From assembly GCF_008630535.1 (NCBI RefSeq), contig NZ_VWPH01000015.1, positions 62,001 through 126,000 on the forward strand: 64,000 bases of DNA. The letters are read 5' to 3'. The DNA is from Saccharopolyspora hirsuta (lineage in GTDB: Bacteria; Actinomycetota; Actinomycetes; Mycobacteriales; Pseudonocardiaceae). Position numbers and translations under genes: made by a program. Below, piece by piece: positions 1-9,376 of the stretch (its first letter is position 1; every line of letters begins with the position of its first letter). The notes under the pieces are model-generated. The model searched no databases, was not told the origin of the DNA, and saw nothing but the letters and a program-made list of their open reading frames with translations.

Positions 1-50
1 GGAGTCCAGGCGGGCGCTGAGGTTCCGCCACTTGCACCGCCACTCAGAAC

Positions 51-66
51 GAGGTTGGAAAACCTC
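51..66 (-). terminator. Hairpin after the galactarate semialdehyde dehydrogenase
   Basis: Perfect 6-bp stem GAGGTT / AACCTC with a GGAA tetraloop, lying 13 bp beyond the stop codon of the minus-strand aldehyde dehydrogenase. Probably an intrinsic terminator of the kdgD-ALDH operon, although there is no clear U-tract. The first 50 bases hold no gene I can support. Confidence 0.5.
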
Positions 67-78
67 ATTGAGATCGCC

Positions 79-1617
79 TCACCCCCGGTCGGCGATCGCG
101 CTGGGCAGCAGCGAAGCGGGGACGTCCTGGTAGGCAACCGGGCGCAGGAACCGCTCGATGGCGAGGGTGCCGACCGAGGTGGTGCGGGAGTCCGAGGTCG
201 CGGGGAACGGTCCACCGTGGACCATCGCGTGCCCCACCTCGACCCCGGTCGGCCAGCCGTTGAACAGGATCCGCCCGGCCTTCAGCTCCAGCACCGGCAG
301 CAGCTCCGCGGCCTCGGCGCGGTCGCCGTCGGCGGCGTGCACCGTGGCGGTCAACTGGCCCTCCAGGCCTTCGGCCACCGCCCGCACCTGCGCCGCGTCG
401 CGGCAGCGGACGACCAGCGAGCACGCGCCGAAGACCTCCTGCTGCAGGGCGACGTCCGAGGTGAAGCTGTCGGCATCGGTGGCCAGCAGGGCCGGCTGGC
501 AGGCGTTCGGCAGGTCGGTCTCCGCACCCCTGGCCAGCACCTCCACCGCGGGGTGGGCCGAGAGCGCGGCCACGCCGTCGGCGTAGCTGCGCGCGATGTT
601 CGGCGTGAGCATCGTGGTCGCCCGGCTCGCAGCGACCGCCGCGCCAGCCGCCTCCAGGAAGGCCCGCAGGTCCGGCCCGTCGACCGCGAGCACCAGGCCC
701 GGGTTGGTGCAGAACTGCCCGGATCCCAGCGTGAGCGAGGCGACGAACCCGTCGGCGATCTCCGCGCCCCGCTCCGCCAGCGCGCCGGGCAGCAGGAACA
801 CCGGGTTCGTGCTGCTCATCTCGGCGTACACCGGGATCGGCTGCGGGCGCGCCTGGGCGGCGGCCACGATCGCCAGCCCGCCGGAGCGCGACCCGGTGAA
901 CCCGACGGCCTGGATGCGCGGGTCGGTGACCAGGCGGATGCCCAGGTCCGGTCCGGAGCCGAACAGCAGCGAGAAGGTGCCGGGCGGCAGGCCGAGGTCG
1001 GCCACCGCGCCGGTCACCGCCCGCGCGACCAGCTCCGAGGTGCCGGGGTGGGCGTCGTGGCCCTTGACCACGACCGGGCAGCCCGCCGCGAGCGCAGCGG
1101 CGGTGTCCCCGCCCGCGACGGAGAAGGCCAGCGGGAAGTTGCTCGCGCCGAACACCGCGACCGGGCCGAGCGGGATCTTGCGCTGCCGGATGTCGCTGCG
1201 CGGCAAGGGTTTCCGGTCGGGCAGGGCCGGGTCGACGCGCACCCCGGCCCAGCTGCCCTCCCGCACGACCTCGGCGAACAGCCGCAGCTGACCGGTGGTG
1301 CGCCCGCGCTCGCCGGTCAGGCGGGCGACGGGGAGGCCGGTCTCGCGGTGGGCGCGTTCGATCAGCGCGTCCCCGAGCGACTCGATCCGGTCCGCGATCC
1401 GCTCCAGCAGCTCCGCGCGCTTCGCGTCGGGAAGCCCCCGGTAGGCGGGGAAGGCCTCGCGGGCGGCGGCGCACGCCCGGTCGACCTCGTCGGCCCCGCC
1501 GTGCCCGAAGGCGGGTTCCAGCTCGTCGCCGGTGCTCGGGTCGATCGCGCGGACCTTCCCGCCCGTCCCGAAGACCTCGGTCCCGGCGATCAGCATCCGT
1601 CCGGTGGGTTGCGTCAT
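79..1617 (-). CDS. 2-oxoglutarate semialdehyde dehydrogenase (KGSADH)
   Basis: A 512-residue aldehyde dehydrogenase that most likely oxidises 2,5-dioxopentanoate (2-oxoglutarate semialdehyde) to 2-oxoglutarate with NAD(P)+, the last step of galactarate/glucarate catabolism. Visible residues are the Asn of GASNFP (about N160), the general-base Glu in AEMSST (about E266) and the nucleophile in GQFCTNPG (about C303). The KGHDAHPGT stretch near residue 185 is typical of the KGSADH group and unlike succinate-semialdehyde dehydrogenases. The ATG at 1617 follows the kdgD stop by only 2 bases, so the two are probably translated together. The assignment rests on family motifs plus the KdgD neighbour; a generic fatty-aldehyde role is less likely. 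Confidence 0.88.
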   Translation of the reverse strand: MTQPTGRMLIAGTEVFGTGGKVRAIDPSTGDELEPAFGHGGADEVDRACAAAREAFPAYRGLPDAKRAELLERIADRIESLGDALIERAHRETGLPVARLTGERGRTTGQLRLFAEVVREGSWAGVRVDPALPDRKPLPRSDIRQRKIPLGPVAVFGASNFPLAFSVAGGDTAAALAAGCPVVVKGHDAHPGTSELVARAVTGAVADLGLPPGTFSLLFGSGPDLGIRLVTDPRIQAVGFTGSRSGGLAIVAAAQARPQPIPVYAEMSSTNPVFLLPGALAERGAEIADGFVASLTLGSGQFCTNPGLVLAVDGPDLRAFLEAAGAAVAASRATTMLTPNIARSYADGVAALSAHPAVEVLARGAETDLPNACQPALLATDADSFTSDVALQQEVFGACSLVVRCRDAAQVRAVAEGLEGQLTATVHAADGDRAEAAELLPVLELKAGRILFNGWPTGVEVGHAMVHGGPFPATSDSRTTSVGTLAIERFLRPVAYQDVPASLLPSAIADRG

Positions 1618-1619
1618 GA

Positions 1620-2540
1620 TCACTCCTCCGGCAGGCGCTTGACCAGGTCGGACAGCGCGGCGAGCTCGGTGTCGTCCAGGTCCACGAGCGGCGGGCGCAC
1701 CGGACCGGCCGGGCGGCCGATGACCTTCATGCCCGCCTTCACGATGCTCACCGCGTACCCGGCGCGCCGGTTGCGGATGTCGCAGTAGGGCAGCACGAAC
1801 TCGTCGAGGTACCGGTACACCGCGGCGCGGTCCCGGTCGCGCACCGCCCGGTAGAAGCGCAGCGCGAACTCCGGCACGAAGTTGAACATCGCCGAGGAGT
1901 AGGTGGTCACGCCCAGCTCCAGCAGCGGCAGCGCGAAGGTCTCCGCGGTGGGCAGCCCGCCGACGTAGGTGAGCCGGTCGCCGAGCCGGGAGTACAGCCG
2001 GGTCATCTTCTCCACGTTGCCCACGCCGTCCTTGAACCCGACCAGGTTCGGGCAGTCCTCGGCCAGCTCGGCGACCGTGCTGTCCTCGAAGATCGCGTTG
2101 GCCCGGCTGTAGAGGACCACCCCGAGCCCGGTGGCGGCGCAGACCGCGCGGACGTGCGCGGCGAGCCCTTCCTGGTCGGCTTCGGTCAGGTAGGGCGGGA
2201 GCAGCAGCAGACCGGCGGCCCCGGCGCGCTCGGCGGCGCGGGCCATCTCGACCGCGGTCGCCGTGCCGTACCCGGCCGGGGCGATCACCGGCAGCCCGTC
2301 CGGGACCTCCTGCACGGCGGCGGTCACCACCTGCTCGACCTCGGCCGGGGTCAGCGAGAAGAACTCGCCGGTGCCACCGGCCGCGAACAGCCCGGCCGGG
2401 CCGAAACCGCTCAACCAGCCGATGTTCTCGCGGTAGGCGGCCTCGTCGAAGGAGAGGTCGGGGCGGAAGTGGGTCACCGGGAACGACAGCAGTCCGCCGG
2501 CGAGCTGCCGGGCCATGTCGGTGGGCGAGTACGCGGACAT
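1620..2540 (-). CDS. kdgD: 5-dehydro-4-deoxyglucarate dehydratase
   Basis: A 306-residue DHDPS/NAL-superfamily protein predicted to dehydrate and decarboxylate 5-keto-4-deoxyglucarate to 2,5-dioxopentanoate. Seen: the GGTGEF carboxylate-binding loop (55-60), the Tyr of VVLYSR (about Y144) and the Schiff-base Lys in VGFKDG (about K170). GGTGEF with the YSRAN segment points to KdgD rather than dihydrodipicolinate synthase. The reading frame extends 44 codons upstream, but ATG 2540 is chosen because GGAGGA lies just before it and the family N-terminus aligns there. First gene of the operon, divergent from a LysR gene across 180 bp that carries a candidate LysR site. Confidence 0.9.
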   Translation of the reverse strand: MSAYSPTDMARQLAGGLLSFPVTHFRPDLSFDEAAYRENIGWLSGFGPAGLFAAGGTGEFFSLTPAEVEQVVTAAVQEVPDGLPVIAPAGYGTATAVEMARAAERAGAAGLLLLPPYLTEADQEGLAAHVRAVCAATGLGVVLYSRANAIFEDSTVAELAEDCPNLVGFKDGVGNVEKMTRLYSRLGDRLTYVGGLPTAETFALPLLELGVTTYSSAMFNFVPEFALRFYRAVRDRDRAAVYRYLDEFVLPYCDIRNRRAGYAVSIVKAGMKVIGRPAGPVRPPLVDLDDTELAALSDLVKRLPEE

Positions 2541-2692
2541 CAAAGATCTCCTCCGTGGGCGATTCCTGACGACGTCGTGGCTGTCTGCGCGGCCCGGCGG
2601 CTGGGCGGTGCGTTCGCTGACGAGCAGGAGCGACTTCCTGGTTCTGCGGATGACAGTAAGGTGAGCCATCAATGCCCGTCCAACTCAAACAA

Positions 2693-2709
2693 TGCATCTA
2701 CTGATACCG
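2693..2709 (+). promoter_or_regulatory. Candidate LysR operator, copy 1
   Basis: TGCATC-TACT-GATACCG, an ATC-N4-GAT dyad 12 bp before the lysR ATG, within the kdgD/lysR intergenic region. Its right half GATACCG is identical to that of the perfect dyad at 6675-6692. The match is seen directly; binding by this LysR protein is inferred. Confidence 0.5.
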
Positions 2710-2720
2710 GGGCAGCATCG

Positions 2721-3596
2721 ATGTTCACGCTCAACCAACTCACCGGTTTCGTCGCGGTGGCCGAGGAGCAGCACTTCGGCCGGGCCGCGCAGCGCCTGCG
2801 CATGACCCAGCCCCCGCTGACGCGGCAGATCCAGCAGCTGGAGAAGGAGCTCAAGGTCCAGCTGTTCGACCGCACCAGCCGCACCGTGCGGCTGACCCCG
2901 GCCGGTCGCGCGTTCCTGCAGGACGCGCGGCGGCTGCTGCACGAGGCGGAGAACGCCGCGCTCTCGGTGCGGCGGGTGACCCTGGGGCAGGCCGGGATCA
3001 TCCGCATCGGGTTCACCGCGACCTCGGCGTACGGGGTGCTCGGCGGCCTGCTGGCCACCGTTCGCGAGCACCTGCCGCGCGTGGAGGTGGTGCTGCACGA
3101 GCTGGTCACCCGCGACCAGGCGGAGCGGTTGTCGGGCGGTTCCCTGGACCTCGGGCTCGCCCGACCTCCGGCCGCGCGCCCCGAGCTCGAGTCCCGGCTG
3201 TTCCGCTCCGAGCCGCTGCTGGCCGCGCTGCCGGACGGGCACCCGCTCGCCAGCGGGACCGAGCCGCTGGAGCTGGGCGAGTTCCACGGCGCCGACGTGG
3301 TGATGTACTCGCCGACCGAAGCGCGGTACTTCCACGAGCTGCTCGTCACCGCCTTCGGCCGGACCGGTGTGCAGCCGACGTACGTGCAGCACGTCAGCCA
3401 GATCCACACCGCCCTGGCGCTGGTGCAGGTCGGCCTCGGCAGCGCGCTGGTGCCCGCCACCGCGGCGCGGTTGCACTTCGAGGGCGTGCACTTCCGCCCG
3501 CTGCAGCTGCCCGAGCCGGATCCGGTGGAACTGCACCTGGTCTGGCGCCGGGCCAACGACAACCCGGCGCTGCACGCCCTGCTGGACCTGCTCTGA
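2721..3596 (+). CDS. LysR-family regulator of galactarate/glucarate genes
   Basis: A 291-residue LysR regulator: winged helix-turn-helix over residues 1-60 (MFTLNQLTGFVAVAEEQHFG, then an AAQRLRMTQPPLTRQI recognition region), followed by a two-lobed effector domain. ATG 2721 is chosen because the LysR N-terminus begins there; the upstream in-frame extension has no homology and runs through kdgD. Divergent from kdgD-ALDH and convergent with the tctA end 14 bp away. It probably senses the sugar diacid or a pathway intermediate and controls the three surrounding transcription units, since the same dyad core recurs between tctC and the MFS gene. Confidence 0.85.
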   Translation: MFTLNQLTGFVAVAEEQHFGRAAQRLRMTQPPLTRQIQQLEKELKVQLFDRTSRTVRLTPAGRAFLQDARRLLHEAENAALSVRRVTLGQAGIIRIGFTATSAYGVLGGLLATVREHLPRVEVVLHELVTRDQAERLSGGSLDLGLARPPAARPELESRLFRSEPLLAALPDGHPLASGTEPLELGEFHGADVVMYSPTEARYFHELLVTAFGRTGVQPTYVQHVSQIHTALALVQVGLGSALVPATAARLHFEGVHFRPLQLPEPDPVELHLVWRRANDNPALHALLDLL

Positions 3597-3610
3597 TCCA
3601 CTGTGGACGC

Positions 3611-5095
3611 TCAACGGGCCCGGGTGCGGACCAGCCGCTGCACCAGCGGGAACAGCGCGACCACGGCCAGCAGCGCCAGCAGGGTGCCGGAGATCGGCCT
3701 GGTGAGGAAGCCGGTCGGATCCCCCTCGAACAGCAGCAGCGAACGGCGCAGCGAGGTCTCCAGCAGCGAGCCGAGGACGAACGCCAGCACCAGGGGCCCG
3801 GGTTCGAACCCGTACTTCTTCATCAGGTAGCCGAGCGCGCCGAACGCGATGACCAGCGCGATGTCGAAGACGCTGTTGCGGACGGTGTACACGCCCACCA
3901 GCGTGATCAGCACCGTGATGGGCGCGAGCACGGCCGGGCGCACTCGCAGGATCTTCACGAACAGCCCGACCAGCGGGATGCTCATGATCAGCAGCAGGAC
4001 GTTGCCGAGGTACATGGAGTTGACCACGCCCCAGAACAGCTCCGGGTCCTCGTCGACCAGCTGCGGGCCGGGCGTCACGCCCTGGATCAGCAGCGCGCCG
4101 AAGATCATCGCCATCGTGGCGTTCGCCGGGATCCCGAGCGTGAGCAGCGGGATGAACGACGAGGTCGCCGCGGCGTTGTTCGCCGTCTCCGGCGCGGCCA
4201 CGCCCTCGACGGCGCCCTGCCCGAACCGCTCCGGGGTCTTCGACCGCCGCTTCTCCACCGCGTACGCCGCGAGCGAGGAGAGCGTCGCACCACCGCCGGG
4301 CAGCACGCCGAGCGCGAACCCGAGCACCGAACCCCGGCCGATCGCCCCCGCCGACTGCCGGAGGTCGCTCCGCGACGGCCAGGCGTTGGCGACCGTCGCG
4401 GTGGTCGCAGTGCCTTGCTGGCGCTGTTCGAGGTTGTGCAGGATCTCGCCGAGCCCGAACACGCCCATCGCGATCGGCACGAAGTCGAGCCCGTCCGACA
4501 GCGGCAGCAGGTCGAAGGTGAACCGCTCGGATCCGGTGAACGCGTCCCGGCCGACCGTGGCCAGCAGCAGGCCGACGCACGCGGCGACGACGGCCTTCAC
4601 CCGGCTGCCGTTGCTGACGGTGGCGACCAGCAGGATGCCGAGCAGGGCCAGGGCGGTGTACTCGGGCGGGCCGAAGTCGAGGGCGAACCCGGCGATCAGC
4701 GGGGCGAGCAGCGACAGCACCACGATCGAGGCGGTGCCGCCGACGAAGGAGCCGATCGCCGCGATCCCCAGCGCGGTCCCGGCCCGGCCCTGGCGAGCCA
4801 GCGCGTAGCCGTCGAAGACCGTCACCACCGACGACGCCTCGCCGGGCAGCCGCAGCAGCACCGAGGTGATGGTCCCGCCGTACTGCGCGCCGTAGAAGAT
4901 CCCGGCCAGCATGATGATCGCCGTGACCGGCTCGACGTCGAAGGTCAGCGGCAGCAGGATCGCGATCGTGGCGGCCGGGCCGAGCCCGGGCAGCACGCCG
5001 ACCAGCATCCCGACCACCACGCCGATCAGGCAGTGCAGCAGGTTGGTGGGTTCGAGGACGACCCCGAACCCGTCGAGCACCGGGGCGAGATCCAT
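3611..5095 (-). CDS. tctA: Tripartite tricarboxylate transporter, large membrane subunit TctA
   Basis: A 494-residue TctA permease with about 12 hydrophobic segments. The family motif region GVLPGLGPAATIAILLPLTF lies near residue 35, and GAQYGGTITSVLLRLPGEASS near 75-90. It works with TctB and the lipoprotein TctC to import a carboxylate using an ion gradient. Third gene of tctC-tctB-tctA; 9 bp separate it from tctB. Genomic position between kdgD/ALDH and the MFS/dehydratase operon suggests galactarate, glucarate or a related diacid as substrate, though TTT systems also carry citrate and tartrate. Confidence 0.9.
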   Translation of the reverse strand: MDLAPVLDGFGVVLEPTNLLHCLIGVVVGMLVGVLPGLGPAATIAILLPLTFDVEPVTAIIMLAGIFYGAQYGGTITSVLLRLPGEASSVVTVFDGYALARQGRAGTALGIAAIGSFVGGTASIVVLSLLAPLIAGFALDFGPPEYTALALLGILLVATVSNGSRVKAVVAACVGLLLATVGRDAFTGSERFTFDLLPLSDGLDFVPIAMGVFGLGEILHNLEQRQQGTATTATVANAWPSRSDLRQSAGAIGRGSVLGFALGVLPGGGATLSSLAAYAVEKRRSKTPERFGQGAVEGVAAPETANNAAATSSFIPLLTLGIPANATMAMIFGALLIQGVTPGPQLVDEDPELFWGVVNSMYLGNVLLLIMSIPLVGLFVKILRVRPAVLAPITVLITLVGVYTVRNSVFDIALVIAFGALGYLMKKYGFEPGPLVLAFVLGSLLETSLRRSLLLFEGDPTGFLTRPISGTLLALLAVVALFPLVQRLVRTRAR

Positions 5096-5104
5096 CGCCG
5101 CTCC

Positions 5105-5566
5105 TCAGAACAGGTGGGGGATGGGGACGTCGAGCAGTCCGACGAACACCGCGTAGAAGCCGACCACGATGGCGAGCCCGCCGAGCACCGACGCCCGCCA
5201 CGACTCCCGGCCGAGGAACCGCAGCCACGCGAAGGCCAGCAGCGCGGCCGGGATCTCGAACCCGATCGTGGTGATCAGCGCGGCGAAGCAGACCATGCTC
5301 GCGACCGCGGCCAGGACCGGCCAGCTCGCCGCCGACATCCGCTCCGCGTCGCGCGACCGCCGCGCTTGCAGCCCGAGCGCCACGCCGAGCACCGCGATCG
5401 CGAGGCTGACCAGGAACGGCCAGGTACCGGCCGCCGGTTCCGCGGCGCTGCCCAGCCCCAACGACCAGGACCCGACCGCGCCGCAGACGCCGACTCCGAC
5501 CACGACCAGCGCGACGACCAGGTTCGCGGTCGTCCCGGCCGGGCGCTCCCGCTGGGCTCCGCTCAC
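5105..5566 (-). CDS. tctB: Tripartite tricarboxylate transporter, small membrane subunit TctB
   Basis: A 153-residue small membrane protein with four hydrophobic segments, the usual TctB size and topology (DUF1468). The GTG start at 5566 overlaps the tctC TGA (GTGA), which fixes the start and implies translational coupling. Sequence conservation in TctB is low, so the identification comes mainly from its position between tctC and tctA plus the membrane pattern. Confidence 0.85.
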   Translation of the reverse strand: MSGAQRERPAGTTANLVVALVVVGVGVCGAVGSWSLGLGSAAEPAAGTWPFLVSLAIAVLGVALGLQARRSRDAERMSAASWPVLAAVASMVCFAALITTIGFEIPAALLAFAWLRFLGRESWRASVLGGLAIVVGFYAVFVGLLDVPIPHLF

Positions 5567-6567
5567 TTCGGCCCGCCGAGGTCGATCCCGTACTGCTGCG
5601 TCATGGCGCGGTAGCTCTCCAGCGAGCTGGTCCACTCCCGCACCACCTGCGCGCCGTCGATCTCGTGCGGCGCGAGCAGGTTGTCCTCGTTGAACTCGCG
5701 GTACCGCTCGGTGGCGAAGGTGGCCTGGAACGCCTTGCGCAGCCGGTCGATCCGGTCCGGCGGGGTGCCCTTCGGCGCGACGACCGCGCGGAACTGCGAA
5801 ACCCGCACGTCGTAACCCTGTTCCACGGCCGTCGGCGTCCCCGGCAGGTACCGGCTGCGCTGCGCGGAGAAGGTGACGATCGGGGTCAGCTGCCCGGCCT
5901 CGATCTGGCCGATCGCCTCGCCGAGCTGGACGGCGGCGACGTCGACCTGGTTGCCGAGCACCGCGGTCACCGCCGGTGATCCGCCGTCGAACGGCACTGC
6001 TGTGCCTGCGATCCCGGCCTGCTTGAACAGCAGCTCCTGGGACAGCTGGCTGCCGGTGCCGACGCCCGTCGTGGCGAACTTCAGGTCGCGGCCCGCCCCG
6101 ACCAGGTCCGGCACCGAGCGCAGGCCCGAGGCGGCGTTGGCGACCAGCACGTAGTCGTCCCGGGAAACCCCGGTGATCACCTCGAAGTCGTCGATGTCGA
6201 CGGCTTCCTCCGGAGCGACCGCCAGCGGCGTGATCGAGGTCAGCGAGGCGTTGAGGACCAGCACGTGCTGGCCGTCGGGTTGCTTGCCGGACAACTCCTT
6301 CGCCGCGAGCGCCCCGTTCGCGCCGGGCGTGTTGACCACCGGCATCGCGACCCCGAGGTCGTCGGCGGCGCCGTCGGCCAGGGCGCGTCCGATGAGGTCG
6401 GTGCTCCCGCCCGGCGACTGGCCGACCAGCATCGTCACCGGACCGCTGGGGAAGTCCCCGCCACCGCTGCTGGACAGGTTGCCCCCGCAGGCGGCGAGCG
6501 GCAGGGACAGCGCCGCGGCGAGCAGGGGCGGCAGAACTCTTCGGCGTGCGAGGGACTTCGACGTCAC
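5563..6567 (-). CDS. tctC: Tripartite tricarboxylate transporter, extracellular binding lipoprotein TctC
   Basis: A 334-residue Bug/TctC solute-binding protein. A basic N-terminus and hydrophobic core end in a lipobox LAAC, so C27 should be lipidated and the protein held on the outer face of the membrane. The mature region shows the FPSGPVTMLVGQSPGGSTD and NTPGANGALAA segments that form the carboxylate-binding loops of this family. GTG 6567 is preceded by GAAGGAG. First gene of tctCBA; divergent from the MFS gene across 277 bp carrying the perfect GGTATC-gagt-GATACC dyad. Confidence 0.9.
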   Translation of the reverse strand: MTSKSLARRRVLPPLLAAALSLPLAACGGNLSSSGGGDFPSGPVTMLVGQSPGGSTDLIGRALADGAADDLGVAMPVVNTPGANGALAAKELSGKQPDGQHVLVLNASLTSITPLAVAPEEAVDIDDFEVITGVSRDDYVLVANAASGLRSVPDLVGAGRDLKFATTGVGTGSQLSQELLFKQAGIAGTAVPFDGGSPAVTAVLGNQVDVAAVQLGEAIGQIEAGQLTPIVTFSAQRSRYLPGTPTAVEQGYDVRVSQFRAVVAPKGTPPDRIDRLRKAFQATFATERYREFNEDNLLAPHEIDGAQVVREWTSSLESYRAMTQQYGIDLGGPK

Positions 6568-6674
6568 TGGGGCTCCTTCGGTTCGAGGCGGCCCACCGCC
6601 GCGCTGTGAGCGCGGTCACGGTGTCGAACGCTCGGCAGCCTAAGTTCGCGGTCGATGCGTGTCCAAGGTCGATT

Positions 6675-6692
6675 CGGTATCGAGTGATACCG
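6675..6692 (+). promoter_or_regulatory. Candidate LysR operator, copy 2 (perfect dyad)
   Basis: CGGTATC-GAGT-GATACCG, a perfect 7-bp inverted repeat with a 4-bp spacer, in the 277-bp gap (6568-6844) between the divergent tctC and MFS genes. It shares the ATC-N4-GAT core and the whole right half with the site in front of lysR, so it is the likely control point for both transport operons. Nothing else in this gap is recognisable. Confidence 0.55.
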
Positions 6693-6844
6693 TCCGCGCA
6701 TCGCCGCCCGAAACCCCGCGCCGGACCCGATTTCGATGCTGGCGGGGTATTGATCGATGTCCATTCGGTGTTGGACCGGAATCGGCGGGCCGACTTAGTG
6801 TCCTGAACACCGCGGAGCGCTCCGCGGCGACCGGGAGGACACCG

Positions 6845-8203
6845 ATGTCTGACACCGCAACAGCTTCCACCGTCGGGCGGGCAGGTGCGCCGATCAGCCG
6901 CCGCATCCCGACCCGCTATCTGGTCCTGGCGCTGATCTTCATCATCACCGCGCTCAACTACGCCGACCGCAGCAGCCTGTCGATCACCGGCACCAGCCTG
7001 CAGGCCGACCTGGGCTTCAGCAGCGTGCAGCTCGGCTACATCTTCTCCGCGTTCAGCTGGGCCTACGTGCTCGGCCAGCTGCCCGGCGGGATCCTGCTCG
7101 ACCGGTTCGGCGCCCGGCGCATCTACGCGCTGAGCCTCGCGCTGTGGACGCTGGTGACCGCCGCGATCAGCCTGGTCGGCCTGATCACCACACCGGTGCT
7201 GGTGTCGGTGGCGATCATCTTCGCGCTCCGGCTCCTGCTGGGCGTCTTCGAATCCCCGGCGTTCCCGGCGAACGCGCGGGTGGCCACGGCGTGGTTCCCG
7301 ACCGCCGAGCGCGGCCGGGCGACGGCGGTGTTCAACTCCGCCCAGTACTTCGCCACCGCCCTGTTCGCACCGCTGATGGGCTGGATCACCCACCAGTTCG
7401 GCTGGCGGTGGGTGTTCGTCCTGCTCGGCGTGCTCGGCCTGGTGCTGGCCGTGGTGTGGCTGCGCTGGATGGACTCGCCGCGGCAGCACCCGCGGGTCAC
7501 GCCGGAGGAGCTGGAGACGATCAGCTCCGGCGGGGGACTGGTCGACCTGGACGCGCCGACGACCGGCGGGCAGCGCGCCCGCCTGGACCGGCGGACCATC
7601 GCGAAGATCTTCACCACCCGACCGCTGTGGGGCGTCTACCTCTCCCAGTACGCGATCAACGCGCTGACCTACTTCTTCATCACCTGGTTCCCGGTGTACC
7701 TGCTCGAAGGCCGCGGGTTGTCGCTGCTGGAGGTCGGTTTCGTCGCCGCGCTGCCCGCGCTGTGCGGCTTCGCCGGAGGCCTGGTGGGCGGTTTCGCCTC
7801 CGACGCGCTGCTGCGCCGCGGCCACTCGCTGACCTTCGCCCGCAAGCTCCCGTCGGTCGTCGGCATGGTCCTGGCGACCAGCATCGCGCTCTGCAGCATC
7901 ACCGACAGCAGCGCGCTGATCGTGGCGATCATGACGCTGGCGTTCTTCGGCAAGGGGATCGGCTCGCTGGGGTGGGCGATCACCACGGACCTCGCACCGC
8001 CGCAGGCCGCCAGCTTCGTCGGCTCGACGATGAACGCGTTCGGCAACGTGGCGGGCATCGTGACCCCGATCGTCATCGGCTACACCGTGCAGGCCACCGG
8101 TTCGTTCGACGTGGCGCTGTGGTTCGTCGCCGCGCACGGCGCGCTGGCCCTGGTCGGGTTGGCCGTGATGGGAACCATCAAGCGCATCCGGTTCGACGAC
8201 TGA
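6845..8203 (+). CDS. MFS sugar-diacid:H+ symporter (anion:cation symporter family)
   Basis: A 452-residue 12-segment MFS protein of the ACS family that includes the glucarate/galactarate carriers GudP and GarP. Seen: LNYADRSSLSITG in the first helix, the loop-2 motif GGILLDRFGARR, and a central cytoplasmic loop around residues 205-235. ATG 6845 follows GGGAGGACACCG and gives the normal family N-terminus; the 62-codon upstream extension is not supported. It is followed 32 bp later by the dehydratase, so the pair forms an uptake-plus-first-enzyme operon. Exact substrate is inferred from neighbours. Confidence 0.85.
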   Translation: MSDTATASTVGRAGAPISRRIPTRYLVLALIFIITALNYADRSSLSITGTSLQADLGFSSVQLGYIFSAFSWAYVLGQLPGGILLDRFGARRIYALSLALWTLVTAAISLVGLITTPVLVSVAIIFALRLLLGVFESPAFPANARVATAWFPTAERGRATAVFNSAQYFATALFAPLMGWITHQFGWRWVFVLLGVLGLVLAVVWLRWMDSPRQHPRVTPEELETISSGGGLVDLDAPTTGGQRARLDRRTIAKIFTTRPLWGVYLSQYAINALTYFFITWFPVYLLEGRGLSLLEVGFVAALPALCGFAGGLVGGFASDALLRRGHSLTFARKLPSVVGMVLATSIALCSITDSSALIVAIMTLAFFGKGIGSLGWAITTDLAPPQAASFVGSTMNAFGNVAGIVTPIVIGYTVQATGSFDVALWFVAAHGALALVGLAVMGTIKRIRFDD

Positions 8204-8235
8204 ACATCCGCAGTGGACGCATAGGAGAGGTGACC

Positions 8236-9369
8236 ATGACCGAAACCGCCGTGCTGGACCGGATCACCCGGGTCGAGATCTCGTCGGTGGCGCTGCCGCT
8301 GCCCACCGCGATCAGCGATGCGAAAGTGCTCACCGGCAGGCAGAAGCCGATGACCGAGGTGGCCGTGCTGTTCGCCGAGATCACCACCGCCAGCGGGCTG
8401 GAAGGCGTCGGCTTCAGCTACTCCAAGCGGGCCGGTGGACCGGGGCAGTTCGCCCACGCCCGCGAGATCGCCCCGGTGCTGCTCGGCGAGGACCCCAGCG
8501 ACATCGCCAAGATCTGGGACAAGCTCGTCTGGGCGGGTGCCTCCGTCGGGCGCAGCGGGCTGTCGGTGCAGGCGATCGCCGCCTTCGACGTCGCGCTGTG
8601 GGACCTGAAGGCCAAGCGCGCCGGTCTGCCGCTGGCGAAGCTCCTCGGCGCGCACCGCGATTCGGTGCGCTGCTACAACACCTCCGGCGGCTTCCTGCAC
8701 GCGCCGGTCGAGGAGGTCGTGGACCGCGCGGCGGAGGCGGTGGCCGGGGGCATCGGCGGCATCAAGATCAAGGTCGGCCATCCGGACAACGCGGTCGACC
8801 TGGCCCGGGTCACCGCGGTCCGGGAGAAGATCGGCGACGTGCCGCTGATGGTCGACGCCAACCAGCAGTGGGACCGCCCGACGGCCCGCCGCATGTGCCG
8901 CGCCCTGGAACCGCTGGACCTGGTGTGGATCGAGGAACCCCTGGACGCCCACGACTTCGAGGGGCACGCGCTGCTCGCGTCGCACTTCGACACCCCGATC
9001 GCCACCGGCGAGATGCTGACCAGCGTCGCCGAGCACCGCGAGCTGATCCGGGCGGGCGGCGCCGACATCGTCCAGCCCGACGCCCCGCGGGTCGGCGGCA
9101 TCACCCAGTTCCTGAAGGTGATGGCCCTGGCCGACGACCGGAACCTCCAGCTGGCCCCGCACTTCGCGATGGAGATCCACATCCACCTGGCGGCGGCCTA
9201 CGCCCGGGAGCCCTGGGTGGAGCACTTCGAGTGGCTGGACCCCCTGTTCGACGAGCACCTGCGCATCGAGGGCGGCCGGATGCACCTCTCGCCGCGCCCG
9301 GGCCTCGGCGTGACGATCAGCGACCAGGCCCGGTCCTGGACGGTCGCCGACCACGAGGTCCACGCCTGA
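8236..9369 (+). CDS. Galactarate/talarate-type dehydratase of the enolase superfamily
   Basis: A 377-residue mandelate-racemase-subgroup protein. Catalytic pattern seen: KIKVG (K177, K179), metal ligands about D207, E233 and E259, and a His/Asp dyad from D282 (QPDAPRVGG) and H309 (LAPHF). The N-terminal KVLTGRQKPMTEVAVLF resembles L-talarate/galactarate dehydratases. It should remove water from a hexarate to give the keto-deoxy acid used by KdgD. RBS AGGAGAGG before ATG 8236. A galactonate or other sugar-acid substrate cannot be excluded, but KdgD and KGSADH in the same cluster favour a hexarate. Confidence 0.8.
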   Translation: MTETAVLDRITRVEISSVALPLPTAISDAKVLTGRQKPMTEVAVLFAEITTASGLEGVGFSYSKRAGGPGQFAHAREIAPVLLGEDPSDIAKIWDKLVWAGASVGRSGLSVQAIAAFDVALWDLKAKRAGLPLAKLLGAHRDSVRCYNTSGGFLHAPVEEVVDRAAEAVAGGIGGIKIKVGHPDNAVDLARVTAVREKIGDVPLMVDANQQWDRPTARRMCRALEPLDLVWIEEPLDAHDFEGHALLASHFDTPIATGEMLTSVAEHRELIRAGGADIVQPDAPRVGGITQFLKVMALADDRNLQLAPHFAMEIHIHLAAAYAREPWVEHFEWLDPLFDEHLRIEGGRMHLSPRPGLGVTISDQARSWTVADHEVHA

Positions 9370-9376
9370 TCCCGCT

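Noticed and set aside
55-1788. Long open frame of 577 codons on the plus strand, and many similar frames opposite other genes
   Set aside because: It lies antisense to the aldehyde dehydrogenase and has low-complexity Gly/Arg/Pro-rich translation with no motif. Such mirror frames are expected from G/C-rich third codon positions.
1620-2672. Extended 350-residue form of KdgD
   Set aside because: The first 44 residues are Arg-rich with no homology; ATG 2540 has a GGAGGA RBS and the family N-terminus.
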